This document shows positions 1 to 6,968 of a stretch of DNA of 14,599 bases, in pieces. The position numbers and the translations under genes are program-made. Within the stretch, counting starts at the first letter, position 1. Each line of letters begins with the position of its first letter. The notes beneath the pieces are model-generated. The model did not search any database. It was given only the letters and a program-made list of their open reading frames with translations, and was not told where the DNA came from. Origin of the DNA: Pontimonas sp964350865 (GTDB lineage Bacteria > Actinomycetota > Actinomycetes > Actinomycetales > Microbacteriaceae); the NCBI GenBank assembly GCA_964350865.1, contig CAYGLJ010000028.1, positions 1 through 14,599 on the forward strand, given 5' to 3'.

Positions 1-1578
1 CTACTCCCACTCAATGGTGCCGGGTGGCTTCGAGGTCACATCGAGGACAACTCGATTGACCTCTGCCACCTCGTTGGTAATGCGGTTCGAAATCTTTGCG
101 AGCACGTCGTAGGGGAGTCTGGTCCAATCAGCTGTCATGGCATCTTCACTCGAGACAGGTCGGAGCACAATCGGATGACCGTAGGTTCGACCATCTCCTT
201 GAACACCCACTGAGCGGACATCGGCAAGAAGAACGACGGGGCACTGCCAAATCTCTGCATCCAGTCCTGCCTGCGTGAGCTCTGCTCGCACGATGGCGTC
301 GGCTTTCCGCAAAGTGTCCAGACGGTCCTTGGTCACCTCACCAATGATCCGGATTCCCAAACCGGGCCCGGGGAAGGGGTGTCGACCCACAATCTCTTCG
401 GGAAGACCCAGCTGGCGACCAATCGCTCGGACCTCATCTTTGAAGAGTGTCCGAAGGGGTTCCACCAAGTCGAACTCGAGGTCATCGGGCAGGCCCCCCA
501 CGTTGTGGTGGCTCTTGATGACGGCGGTTCCTGAGCCCCCACCACTCTCGACAATGTCCGGATAGAGGGTCCCCTGCACCAAGAATTTGACCTCGCCACC
601 CTCTTCGGCAGCTTCGGCGACTAAGTCTGCTGCTGCTTTCTCGAACGTGCGAATGAACTCACGGCCGATGATTTTGCGCTTTGTTTCGGGGTCACTGACA
701 CCGGCAAGCGCCTCCAGGAACTGTGCCTCCGCATCGATCGTGACCAGTCGCACACCGGTGGCGGCCACAAAATCCTTCTCGACCTGTTCGCGCTCGCCCT
801 GGCGCAGGAGTCCGTGGTCCACGAACACACAGACCAACTGATCCCCCACTGCCTTGTGGACGAGAGCTGCAGCGACTGCCGAATCCACTCCGCCGGAGAG
901 ACCACAGATAACTCGCGCGCTCCCGACCTGTGTGGAGATGGCGTCAACTTGAGCGGCAATGACATTGCCGCTGTTCCAGTCATTCGGGAGTCCTGCAATG
1001 TCGTGGAGGAAGTTCTCGAGGACTGCTTGGCCGTGCTCAGAATGCTTCACCTCGGGGTGCCATTGCACGCCAAACATTTTCTTTTCCAGCGACCCAAAAG
1101 CGGCAACCGAGGTCGCATCAGTGGAGGCGAGGACATCAAATCCGGGAGGCGCACTCTGGACTTGGTCACCATGAGACATCCACGTTGTTTGGTTCTCAGG
1201 CTGTCCGGCAAAGAGTGGGCTTGCATCGGGTTTCACCGACGCACTGGTGGCACCGTATTCCCGCAAGCCGGTCTTGCCGACTTCCCCACCTAAGTCCCTC
1301 GCCATCACCTGGAAGCCATAACAAATACCAAATACGGGGATTCCCAGCTCGAGTATCCCCGGGCTCAAACTGGGCGATCCTTCTTCATAGACGCTCGAGG
1401 GACCACCACTGAGAACGATGGCAACGGGATTCTTTGCACGGATCTCGTCGGCGCTGGCCTCGTGCGACACAATCTCTGAATAGACCCCGGCTTCGCGGAC
1501 CCGCCGCGCAATCAGTTGTGCGTATTGAGCCCCAAAGTCAACGACCAGGACAGGACGCGGCGCTTCCATCGCGGTCAC
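1..1578 (-). CDS. guaA: GMP synthase (glutamine-hydrolysing)
   Basis: Cytosolic enzyme that converts XMP, ATP and glutamine to GMP, the last step of guanine nucleotide synthesis. The 525-residue product has the full two-domain layout. An N-terminal class I glutamine amidotransferase (about 8-195) has the nucleophile Cys86 in GICYG and His174/Glu176 in QWHPEV. It is followed by the ATP pyrophosphatase domain with P-loop SGGVDS (228-233), and then the dimerisation domain with HPFPGPGLGIR (about 400-410) and the usual C-terminus KPPGTIEWE. Length is normal and the TAG stop lies at the window edge, so the gene is complete. I chose the GTG start at 1578 because GAGGTG (1583-1588) sits four bases upstream and because it gives a GTGA overlap with the DUF3817 gene, which points to translational coupling. 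An ATG three codons later (1569) is possible. It is the last gene of the guaB-guaB3-SURF1-DUF3817-guaA run. Confidence 0.97.
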   Translation of the reverse strand: MTAMEAPRPVLVVDFGAQYAQLIARRVREAGVYSEIVSHEASADEIRAKNPVAIVLSGGPSSVYEEGSPSLSPGILELGIPVFGICYGFQVMARDLGGEVGKTGLREYGATSASVKPDASPLFAGQPENQTTWMSHGDQVQSAPPGFDVLASTDATSVAAFGSLEKKMFGVQWHPEVKHSEHGQAVLENFLHDIAGLPNDWNSGNVIAAQVDAISTQVGSARVICGLSGGVDSAVAAALVHKAVGDQLVCVFVDHGLLRQGEREQVEKDFVAATGVRLVTIDAEAQFLEALAGVSDPETKRKIIGREFIRTFEKAAADLVAEAAEEGGEVKFLVQGTLYPDIVESGGGSGTAVIKSHHNVGGLPDDLEFDLVEPLRTLFKDEVRAIGRQLGLPEEIVGRHPFPGPGLGIRIIGEVTKDRLDTLRKADAIVRAELTQAGLDAEIWQCPVVLLADVRSVGVQGDGRTYGHPIVLRPVSSEDAMTADWTRLPYDVLAKISNRITNEVAEVNRVVLDVTSKPPGTIEWE

Positions 1579-2000
1579 TCCCCACCTCGCAGGTCCACCA
1601 CGATGGCGCTGACCGTCTTGGTCGCGTAGTGCTCAATCACGAACGAGAGGATCGGGAAGAGTCCTCCCGAGGCCAACCAAAGAAAGCGCCAGAAGGGCCA
1701 CCGCAGAATGCTCCACACCCGGAAGCATGTAAAGAGATACACGACATAGAACCAGCCGTGCGCAATCAGGATCGCCTGAGACAAATTGAACGCTTGCACT
1801 GTTCCATCAGGAACCAGCGCAAAGAAGCCCTGCTCGCCAAACATCTCCACCTCAGAGCCAAAACCGTACTTGGCGATGATTTCGACCGTCAGCAGAATGA
1901 GCAAAATTCCGGTGATCCAGGCCGCTACTCGATACCACTTGAGGACGGAGAGCAACCGGTCGGGCACCACGGCAGGGGTGCGGGGAGAATCCGTGGTCAT
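1575..2000 (-). CDS. DUF3817 family membrane protein
   Basis: Small integral membrane protein of 141 residues with no known biochemical role. Three hydrophobic segments are visible, roughly 25-45, 72-93 and 103-124. Between and after them lie features I associate with DUF3817: a HGWFYVVYL-like stretch (81-89) and a glycine/proline-containing third helix ending in SFVIEHYATK (119-128). The N-terminal 12 residues are polar and probably cytoplasmic. The ATG start at 2000 lies only 9 bases after the SURF1 stop. No clear Shine-Dalgarno is visible there, so it may be translated by coupling. The TGA stop overlaps the guaA GTG start by four bases. In actinobacteria such proteins are often found beside SURF1-like or purine genes, which is why I trust the family call, but its role in either process is unknown. 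Confidence 0.85.
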   Translation of the reverse strand: MTTDSPRTPAVVPDRLLSVLKWYRVAAWITGILLILLTVEIIAKYGFGSEVEMFGEQGFFALVPDGTVQAFNLSQAILIAHGWFYVVYLFTCFRVWSILRWPFWRFLWLASGGLFPILSFVIEHYATKTVSAIVVDLRGGE

Positions 2001-2009
2001 GTCACAAGT

Positions 2010-2735
2010 TTAGGGGGCTCGGGTGGGAGGATCCTCGGCTTCTCGCTCCCACTCGTCACGAACCAATCGCCACCATAGGTAGAGCGCGAATACCCCGAAG
2101 ATGACCCACTGGATCGCGTAGAAGAGGTTCAACCAATTCAGCTCGCTTTCGGTGGGAGGGGGTTCTGTGCCGATGGTGGAGAGACCTTCGGGAGCACTCT
2201 CGAGGACTACATAGCCGCCATAGACGGGTCCAGGGTTTTCCCACAGGTTCAGCAGTTCAGGAATGGCGACGGTGGACATTTCGCCGTCCATGAAGTTGGA
2301 CTGTTGGGGAGACTCCGTCGGTACATAGCGCCCGATAACCGTTGTTGTCTCGGCCGGCACCATTCCCGGGGTGAGGCCAGAGGGCGCGAAGCCCACCGCG
2401 ACGGCCAGCGATGACCCCTCCTCTGTCATGCAGTGGCGCACCAACCACTCCCCCACACCTTGGAGGGTTCGTCTGTTGGTGAGCACAACATCATCGCCCT
2501 CGATGTAGCGACAGTTCACGCTCACCATCCGACCCGAGGCCTCCGACGTGGTCACGCTCTGCGGTGTCGCCACCGACTCCAAGGGGACCGCGGTCTCGGT
2601 GTCGCGCTCTAGAACCGTGGCCTGTTCGATACTTCGATCAAGCTGCCACTGACCGAGAAGGCCGAAAATGGCAGCGACACCGAGAGCAAGAAAGAGTGCC
2701 GCAATCCATTTCGGACGCGTCGCTACTTGCCACAC
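2010..2735 (-). CDS. SURF1 family cytochrome oxidase assembly protein
   Basis: Membrane protein of 241 residues matching SURF1/Shy1, which helps insert haem a into cytochrome c oxidase. The layout is typical: a short N-terminus, a first membrane helix (about 10-28) ending in the conserved LGQWQLDR, an extracytoplasmic domain of about 170 residues containing GRYVPTESPQ (135-144), and a second helix (about 204-222). That helix is preceded by the family signature around LNLFYAIQW (202-210). The cytoplasmic tail is acidic and proline-rich. The GTG start at 2735 is set by the helix position and by an AAAGGGG sequence a few bases upstream. A 62-base gap separates it from guaB3 and contains a TAGCCT that could be the -10 of an internal promoter. 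It has no obvious functional link to the surrounding GMP genes. The call is secure by motifs, although sequence conservation in the family is low. Confidence 0.88.
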   Translation of the reverse strand: MWQVATRPKWIAALFLALGVAAIFGLLGQWQLDRSIEQATVLERDTETAVPLESVATPQSVTTSEASGRMVSVNCRYIEGDDVVLTNRRTLQGVGEWLVRHCMTEEGSSLAVAVGFAPSGLTPGMVPAETTTVIGRYVPTESPQQSNFMDGEMSTVAIPELLNLWENPGPVYGGYVVLESAPEGLSTIGTEPPPTESELNWLNLFYAIQWVIFGVFALYLWWRLVRDEWEREAEDPPTRAP

Positions 2736-2797
2736 GGGCGACCCCTTTGCTTCACAGCCTCAAGGCTAGAGCCCGCGGCTGGGTGTGACCCGAATCC

Positions 2798-3907
2798 TTA
2801 GCGTTGGACGATGACGTCGACGCGCTGGAACTCTTTGAGGTCCGAGTAACCGCAGGTTGCCATGGAGTGGCGAAGAGCCCCCACAAGGTTTGTCCGGCCA
2901 TCCGCGGAGTGTGCAGGGCCGAGTAAAACCTCTTCAAGGCCACCATCGACACCCACGTGGACGCGATAACCGCGAGGAAGAGTGGGGTGGTGAGCTTCTG
3001 GGCCCCAATGCCATCCGCGCCCAGGAGCTTCGTGGGAACGAGCCAGGGTGGAACCGAGCATCACTGCGTCGGCCCCAGTCGCGATGGCTGCCACGATGTC
3101 TCCACTTCGCCCCAGGCCACCATCAGCGATGACGTGGACGTAGCGCCCACCCGATTCATCTAAATAATCACGGCGAGCACTGGCGACATCGGAGATGGCA
3201 GTAGCCATGGGGGCGTTGATGCCGAGCGCCGCTCTCGTGCTGGACGCTGCTCCCCCGCCAAACCCGACCAAAACTCCAGCAGCTCCGGTGCGCATCAGGT
3301 GAAGGGCTGCGGTGTAGGTCGCTGCACCACCAACGATGACGGGAACGTCGAGGTCATAGATGAACTGCTTCAGATTCAGAGGCTCGCGGTTCTGACTCAC
3401 GTGCTCAGCGCTCACCGTAGTCCCACGAATAACGAAGAGATCCACACCGGCAGACAGCACGGTGCTGGAGAACTCCTGGGTCCTCTGGGGCGAGAGTGCA
3501 CCCGCTACCGGGACGCCTGCATCGCGAATCTGCTGGAGCCTCGCAGTGATGAGCTCCTCTTTAATGGGCTCGGCATAGATTCGCTGTAGGCCCTCTGTGG
3601 CGTTGTCCTCGCTGAGGTTCGCGATTTCCTCATAAGCGGCGGAGGGATCCTCGTACCGCGTCCACAAACCCTCCAAATTGAGGACTCCAAGGCCACCCAG
3701 TTTCCCGACGGCAATCGCGGTCTCGGGCGACATCACCGAGTCCATGGGGGCAGCGATAACGGGCATGGAGAAGGTGAAGGCATCAATGCTCCAGCTGACG
3801 GAGACGTCTTCAGGATCTCGCGTTCGCCTGGAGGGGACCACCGCGACGTCATCGAAGGAGTACCCCCGAATGGCGCGTTTGGTCAGACCAATTTCGACCT
3901 CATTCAC
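2798..3907 (-). CDS. guaB3: GuaB3 family IMP dehydrogenase-related protein
   Basis: A 369-residue TIM-barrel protein related to IMP dehydrogenase and GMP reductase but without CBS domains. The N-terminus (YSFDDVAVVPSRR, 16-28) corresponds to the YDDVxLxP region of IMPDH. AAPMDSVMSP (52-61) and GGLGVLN (71-77) are barrel strands of the family, and ADGGLGRSGD plus AVMLGS (261-286) form the phosphate-binding end. In the active-site loop the usual GxxCxTR is replaced by RGTTVSAEH (161-169), so the catalytic cysteine is absent. This agrees with my recollection of the mycobacterial GuaB3 (GTIVSAER), so it is a family trait and not decay. The reaction of actinobacterial GuaB3 is not settled; IMPDH-like, GMP reductase-like or regulatory roles are all open. 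The GTG start at 3907 follows the guaB stop by 21 bases, consistent with one transcript. Confidence 0.92.
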   Translation of the reverse strand: MNEVEIGLTKRAIRGYSFDDVAVVPSRRTRDPEDVSVSWSIDAFTFSMPVIAAPMDSVMSPETAIAVGKLGGLGVLNLEGLWTRYEDPSAAYEEIANLSEDNATEGLQRIYAEPIKEELITARLQQIRDAGVPVAGALSPQRTQEFSSTVLSAGVDLFVIRGTTVSAEHVSQNREPLNLKQFIYDLDVPVIVGGAATYTAALHLMRTGAAGVLVGFGGGAASSTRAALGINAPMATAISDVASARRDYLDESGGRYVHVIADGGLGRSGDIVAAIATGADAVMLGSTLARSHEAPGRGWHWGPEAHHPTLPRGYRVHVGVDGGLEEVLLGPAHSADGRTNLVGALRHSMATCGYSDLKEFQRVDVIVQR

Positions 3908-3928
3908 GTGCTCTACCCTACCCGCGGT

Positions 3929-5431
3929 CTATCGCTTGTAGTTGGGGGCTTCGATGACCATCTGGATGTCATGCGGGTGCGACTCCTTGAGTCCCGCGGG
4001 AGTAATGCGCACAAACTTGCCACGCTTCTTGAGCTCGTCGATGGTGGCGGCTCCCGTGTAGAACATCGATTGACGAAGCCCACCCAGGAGTTGGTACACC
4101 ACCGAGCCCAGAGGACCTCGGTAAGGCACTTGACCTTCGATGCCCTCGGCGATGAGTTGCTCGTCGCTGGGAACATCGGCTTGGAAGTAGCGGTCCCTGG
4201 AGTAGGAGGTCTTCTTGCCCCTGGTCTGAAGAGCGCCGAGTGAACCCATTCCGCGGTAGTTCTTGAACTGCTTGCCGTTCACAAAGACCAAATCGCCGGG
4301 GCTTTCATCTGTTCCCGCGAGCAGGGACCCCAGCATCACCGTGTTGGCTCCGGCCACGAGGGCCTTGGCAATATCACCCGAGTACTGCAGACCACCATCG
4401 GCAATCAGGGGGATTCCTGCCTTCTTTGCCGCGAGCGATGCCTCATACACCGCGGTGATTTGAGGCACTCCCACTCCGGCCACAACACGGGTCGTGCAAA
4501 TGGACCCCGGTCCCACACCTACTTTGACTGCGTCCGCACCGGCATCAATGATCGCCTGAGCGCCATCCTTGGTCGCAATGTTGCCACCGATCACATCCAC
4601 ACCGCGAAAAGCGGTGTCTTTCTTGATCCTCTTGATGATGTCGAGGACACCCTTCGAGTCACCGTTAGCGGTGTCGACGACCAGCACATCAATTCCTGCC
4701 TCCAGGAGTGCGCCGGCTCGATCCCACGCATCGCCAAAGAATCCGATGGCGGCTCCCACACGGAGTCGACCTTCAGAATCTTTGGTGGCGTTCGGGTACT
4801 TCTCACTCTTGTCGAAGTCCTTCACCGTGATGAGGCCCTTGAGGTGGCCACTCTTATCCACCAAGGGAAGCTTTTCGATCTTCTTGGTGGCAAAAATTGC
4901 CAGCGCTTCGTCGGCAGAGATACCTTCATGGCCCGTGACGAGGTCGCCCTTCGTCATCACGTCTTTCACCAGGGTGGTGTGAGCTTTGTCGCGAGGGACA
5001 AAGCGCATATCCCGGTTCGTAATGATTCCGACCAGAAGCCCGTCACCTTCAACGACCGGGACCCCCGACACTCGGAATGTGGCGCACAATTCGTCGACAT
5101 CGGCGACGGTCGCATCCGGGGTGATGGTGACCGGGTTCGTGATCATGCCCGACTCGCTGCGCTTCACTTTGTCGACTGCGGAGGCTTGATCTTCAATCGA
5201 AAGGTTTCGGTGCAGGATGCCAATTCCACCCTGACGCGCCATGGCGATGGCCATCCGTTCCTCGGTCACCGTGTCCATGGCAGAGGACAGCAGAGGAGCC
5301 CACAGTCGAATGTTCTTCGTGAGCTGAGAGGAAGTATCTGCTTCGCTCGGAATCACATCAGTGTGAGCGGGAAGCAGCATCACGTCGTCGTAGGTCAGCC
5401 CTACGAAACCGAAGGGATTTTCATCTGCCAT
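3929..5431 (-). CDS. guaB: Inosine-5'-monophosphate dehydrogenase
   Basis: Cytosolic NAD-dependent oxidation of IMP to XMP, the committed step to GMP. The 500-residue protein has the standard architecture. The first part of the barrel carries GLTYDDVMLLPAHTDV (11-26), PLLSSAMDTVTE (46-57) and GGIGILHRN (68-76). A CBS-domain pair is inserted at about 93-205. The catalytic loop GPGSICTTR (308-316) has nucleophile Cys312. Then come ADGGLQYSGDIAKAL (344-358), the YRGMGS phosphate-binding stretch (392-397), and the mobile flap with SRDRYFQ (411-417), which holds the Arg-Tyr pair. All key residues are intact. The ATG start at 5431 is preceded by only a weak purine-rich ribosome site. It is the first gene of the minus-strand run, and its promoter must lie in the region shared with the divergent livH. 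Confidence 0.98.
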   Translation of the reverse strand: MADENPFGFVGLTYDDVMLLPAHTDVIPSEADTSSQLTKNIRLWAPLLSSAMDTVTEERMAIAMARQGGIGILHRNLSIEDQASAVDKVKRSESGMITNPVTITPDATVADVDELCATFRVSGVPVVEGDGLLVGIITNRDMRFVPRDKAHTTLVKDVMTKGDLVTGHEGISADEALAIFATKKIEKLPLVDKSGHLKGLITVKDFDKSEKYPNATKDSEGRLRVGAAIGFFGDAWDRAGALLEAGIDVLVVDTANGDSKGVLDIIKRIKKDTAFRGVDVIGGNIATKDGAQAIIDAGADAVKVGVGPGSICTTRVVAGVGVPQITAVYEASLAAKKAGIPLIADGGLQYSGDIAKALVAGANTVMLGSLLAGTDESPGDLVFVNGKQFKNYRGMGSLGALQTRGKKTSYSRDRYFQADVPSDEQLIAEGIEGQVPYRGPLGSVVYQLLGGLRQSMFYTGAATIDELKKRGKFVRITPAGLKESHPHDIQMVIEAPNYKR

Positions 5432-5496
5432 TGTTCTGACCCCGATTTTTTGCCGGATTTCCGCCCGGAAAGCTCACACTGTGGTTCCCTCACATC

Positions 5497-5534
5497 GTAA
5501 CCGGTTAGACCTCAGCGCGTTACATCGGCATAAT
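5497..5534 (+). promoter_or_regulatory. Candidate four-part GlnR-like operator upstream of livH
   Basis: Four pentamers repeat every 11 bases: GTAAC (5497), GACCT (5508), GTTAC (5519) and ATAAT (5530). The published GlnR consensus of streptomycetes and mycobacteria is GTnAC-n6-GnAAC, often doubled with the same 11-base step. Both a-half-sites fit exactly and are 22 bases apart; the two b-half-sites fit poorly. The second pair closely resembles the box upstream of the binding-protein gene (15 of 19 bases over 5519-5537 versus 11155-11173). Assignment to GlnR is inference, since the regulator gene is not in this window. The last pentamer overlaps the candidate -10. Confidence 0.4.
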
Positions 5535-5643
5535 GGGAGAACTGTTTACTGTGAGGCAAAGACAGACCCCTTATGACCCATACTGATCGTGTCAACGACG
5601 ACGCACAGAGAAACCGGACCCGGTTGTCTGTTGCACCAGCACC

Positions 5644-5649
5644 AGGAGG
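5644..5649 (+). promoter_or_regulatory. Ribosome binding site deciding the livH start
   Basis: A perfect AGGAGG sits four bases before GTG 5654. The farther upstream in-frame ATG at 5573 has only GTGAGG 16 bases away. Starting at GTG also puts a normal-length signal peptide at the N-terminus, so this site fixes the preferred start. Confidence 0.7.
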
Positions 5650-5653
5650 CTCC

Positions 5654-6958
5654 GTGAAATCAGCTACCGCAGAGAATCAGCCTGTCCTCGCTCGAGGGAT
5701 GAAGATGATTCTCATCGCCATTCTGGCGTTCGCCGGAGTTTTGTTCGCATCGCCCGCTATGGCTGACACTGTGGGCGACGAGTACGAGACCAAGATTCTG
5801 GGGAACGTGAAAAATGAGGGAACACCCCTTCAGGGTGTGAAAATCATCGTCGAAGGCAACGGATACACGGCAGAAGTTGTGACTGACGCCGACGGTAAGT
5901 GGTCCATCGGTGTTCCCGAGGCTGGAAGCTATCTGATTACCCTCGTGGAAGATACGTTGCCAGAGGGAATCGCTGTTCTCGAAGGTGGAGCGACACAGAC
6001 CGTGGAGTGGGGATTCACGAACACGGTCGTGTGGAACTTCTTCATCGGTGAGGGCGAGCGAAATCCGACCAGCCAGCTCGACCAATTTTTCATGCGGGTC
6101 TTTGCGGGGCTGAATTTTGGCCTGCTATTGGGTCTTGCAGCCATTGGTCTTTCTTTGGTCTTTGGAACTACGGCACTTCCCAACTTTGCCCACGGTGAGA
6201 TGGTCACTATGGGAGCCCTCTTCACCCTTTTCCTCACTCTCGCGGGCGTCCCGCTGCTCCTGTCCTTTCCCTTAGCTGTTGCGCTGTCTGCTCTCTTCGG
6301 GTGGGGTCTTGACGCGGCGGTCTGGGCTCCGCTTCGGGCCCGCGGTGTGGGAATTGTGCAGTTGATGATCGTGAGTATCGGGCTCTCTCTCACGTTCCGG
6401 TACATCACTCAGGCTTTTCTGGGTGGAGGAACGGAGCAGCTTCCAGGAGCGCTCGGTTCGCCTGAAATTCCTATTTTCCGGACAGTCAGCCTGAGCGTCA
6501 ACGACCTCGTCAGTATGGGAGTGAGCCTTGTCGTGCTCATCGGTTTCGCGTTCTGGTTGCTGCGAAGCAAAATGGGGAAAGCAACGCGCGCTGTTTCTGA
6601 CAATGCGGACCTCGCCGCCGCCTCAGGTATCGATGTGGATCGGGTCATCAGAGTGGTGTGGATCATGGCTGGTGGACTCGCGGGTCTCGCGGGAATCCTC
6701 TGGGCTTACTTCCGCCCGGGACTGAAGTGGGACATGGGAGAAAAGATTCTTCTCTTTATTTTCGCCGCGGGTGTTCTCGGTGGTCTAGGTACGGCCTTCG
6801 GTGCATTTGTCGGCGCGATGATTGTGGGTGTGCTGATCGAGACCTCAGCCCAGTTCATTCCATCTGACCTGAAGTATGTGGGTGCACTGGTAGTCATGAT
6901 TGTCATCCTGCTCTTCCGACCGCAGGGAATCTTGGGTAGACGAGAGCGAATAGGTTAG
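5654..6958 (+). CDS. livH: Branched-chain amino acid/amide ABC transporter permease LivH with N-terminal extracytoplasmic domain
   Basis: Inner-membrane permease subunit of a HAAT-family ABC importer. With the GTG start the product has 434 residues, about 140 more than a standard LivH. The extra part is N-terminal: a signal-peptide-like stretch (hydrophobic core about 16-33, cleavage expected after ASPAMA near residue 37). It is followed by a beta-rich domain (about 48-130) with the pattern GNVKNEGTPLQGVKIIVEG, TDADGKWSIGVPEAGSY, typical of carboxypeptidase-regulatory-like/SpaA-like Ig folds. The permease core begins near residue 144 and has the LivH hallmarks LSLVFGTTALPNFAHGEMVT, RAVSDNADLAAASGIDVDRVI (the ATPase-contact loop) and the final LLFRPQGILGRRE. 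An alternative ATG at 5573 would add 27 polar residues. First gene of livHMGF; 10 bases separate it from livM. Substrate cannot be read from sequence. Confidence 0.9.
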   Translation: MKSATAENQPVLARGMKMILIAILAFAGVLFASPAMADTVGDEYETKILGNVKNEGTPLQGVKIIVEGNGYTAEVVTDADGKWSIGVPEAGSYLITLVEDTLPEGIAVLEGGATQTVEWGFTNTVVWNFFIGEGERNPTSQLDQFFMRVFAGLNFGLLLGLAAIGLSLVFGTTALPNFAHGEMVTMGALFTLFLTLAGVPLLLSFPLAVALSALFGWGLDAAVWAPLRARGVGIVQLMIVSIGLSLTFRYITQAFLGGGTEQLPGALGSPEIPIFRTVSLSVNDLVSMGVSLVVLIGFAFWLLRSKMGKATRAVSDNADLAAASGIDVDRVIRVVWIMAGGLAGLAGILWAYFRPGLKWDMGEKILLFIFAAGVLGGLGTAFGAFVGAMIVGVLIETSAQFIPSDLKYVGALVVMIVILLFRPQGILGRRERIG

Positions 6959-6968
6959 GGACCTCCAC

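Larger units (their letters stand above)
5432..5653. promoter_or_regulatory. Divergent control region between guaB and livH
   Basis: About 220 bases separate the guaB ATG from the preferred livH GTG. The region must hold the promoters of both units. For livH the best -10 is CATAAT at 5529-5534 (weak -35 TTAGAC at 5505-5510, 18-base spacer). For guaB a minus-strand -10 TACGAT lies at 5494-5499 without a good -35. A perfect 10-base palindrome TAACCGGTTA lies at 5498-5507. I see no tRNA, riboswitch or small gene here. The stretch 5573-5653 is open in the livH frame but would encode only a polar, non-conserved-looking extension. Confidence 0.55.

Noticed and set aside
1434..2078. Plus-strand open frame (214 codons) opposite guaA and DUF3817
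   Set aside because: It is rich in Arg, Gln and Pro, lacks hydrophobic core patterns and covers secure genes on the other strand.
2736..2797. Small dyad (AGCC-TTGA-GGCT) before SURF1 as a terminator
   Set aside because: The stem is four pairs only and no U-tract follows.
4460..5500. Long plus-strand open frame (346 codons) opposite guaB
   Set aside because: It mirrors the guaB coding sequence, has no ribosome site and shows no recognisable domain; long antisense frames are common in GC-rich genes.
5432..5572. Purine riboswitch upstream of guaB
   Set aside because: No conserved riboswitch core or terminator/antiterminator pair can be seen in the leader; it is also too short for the known classes with an expression platform.
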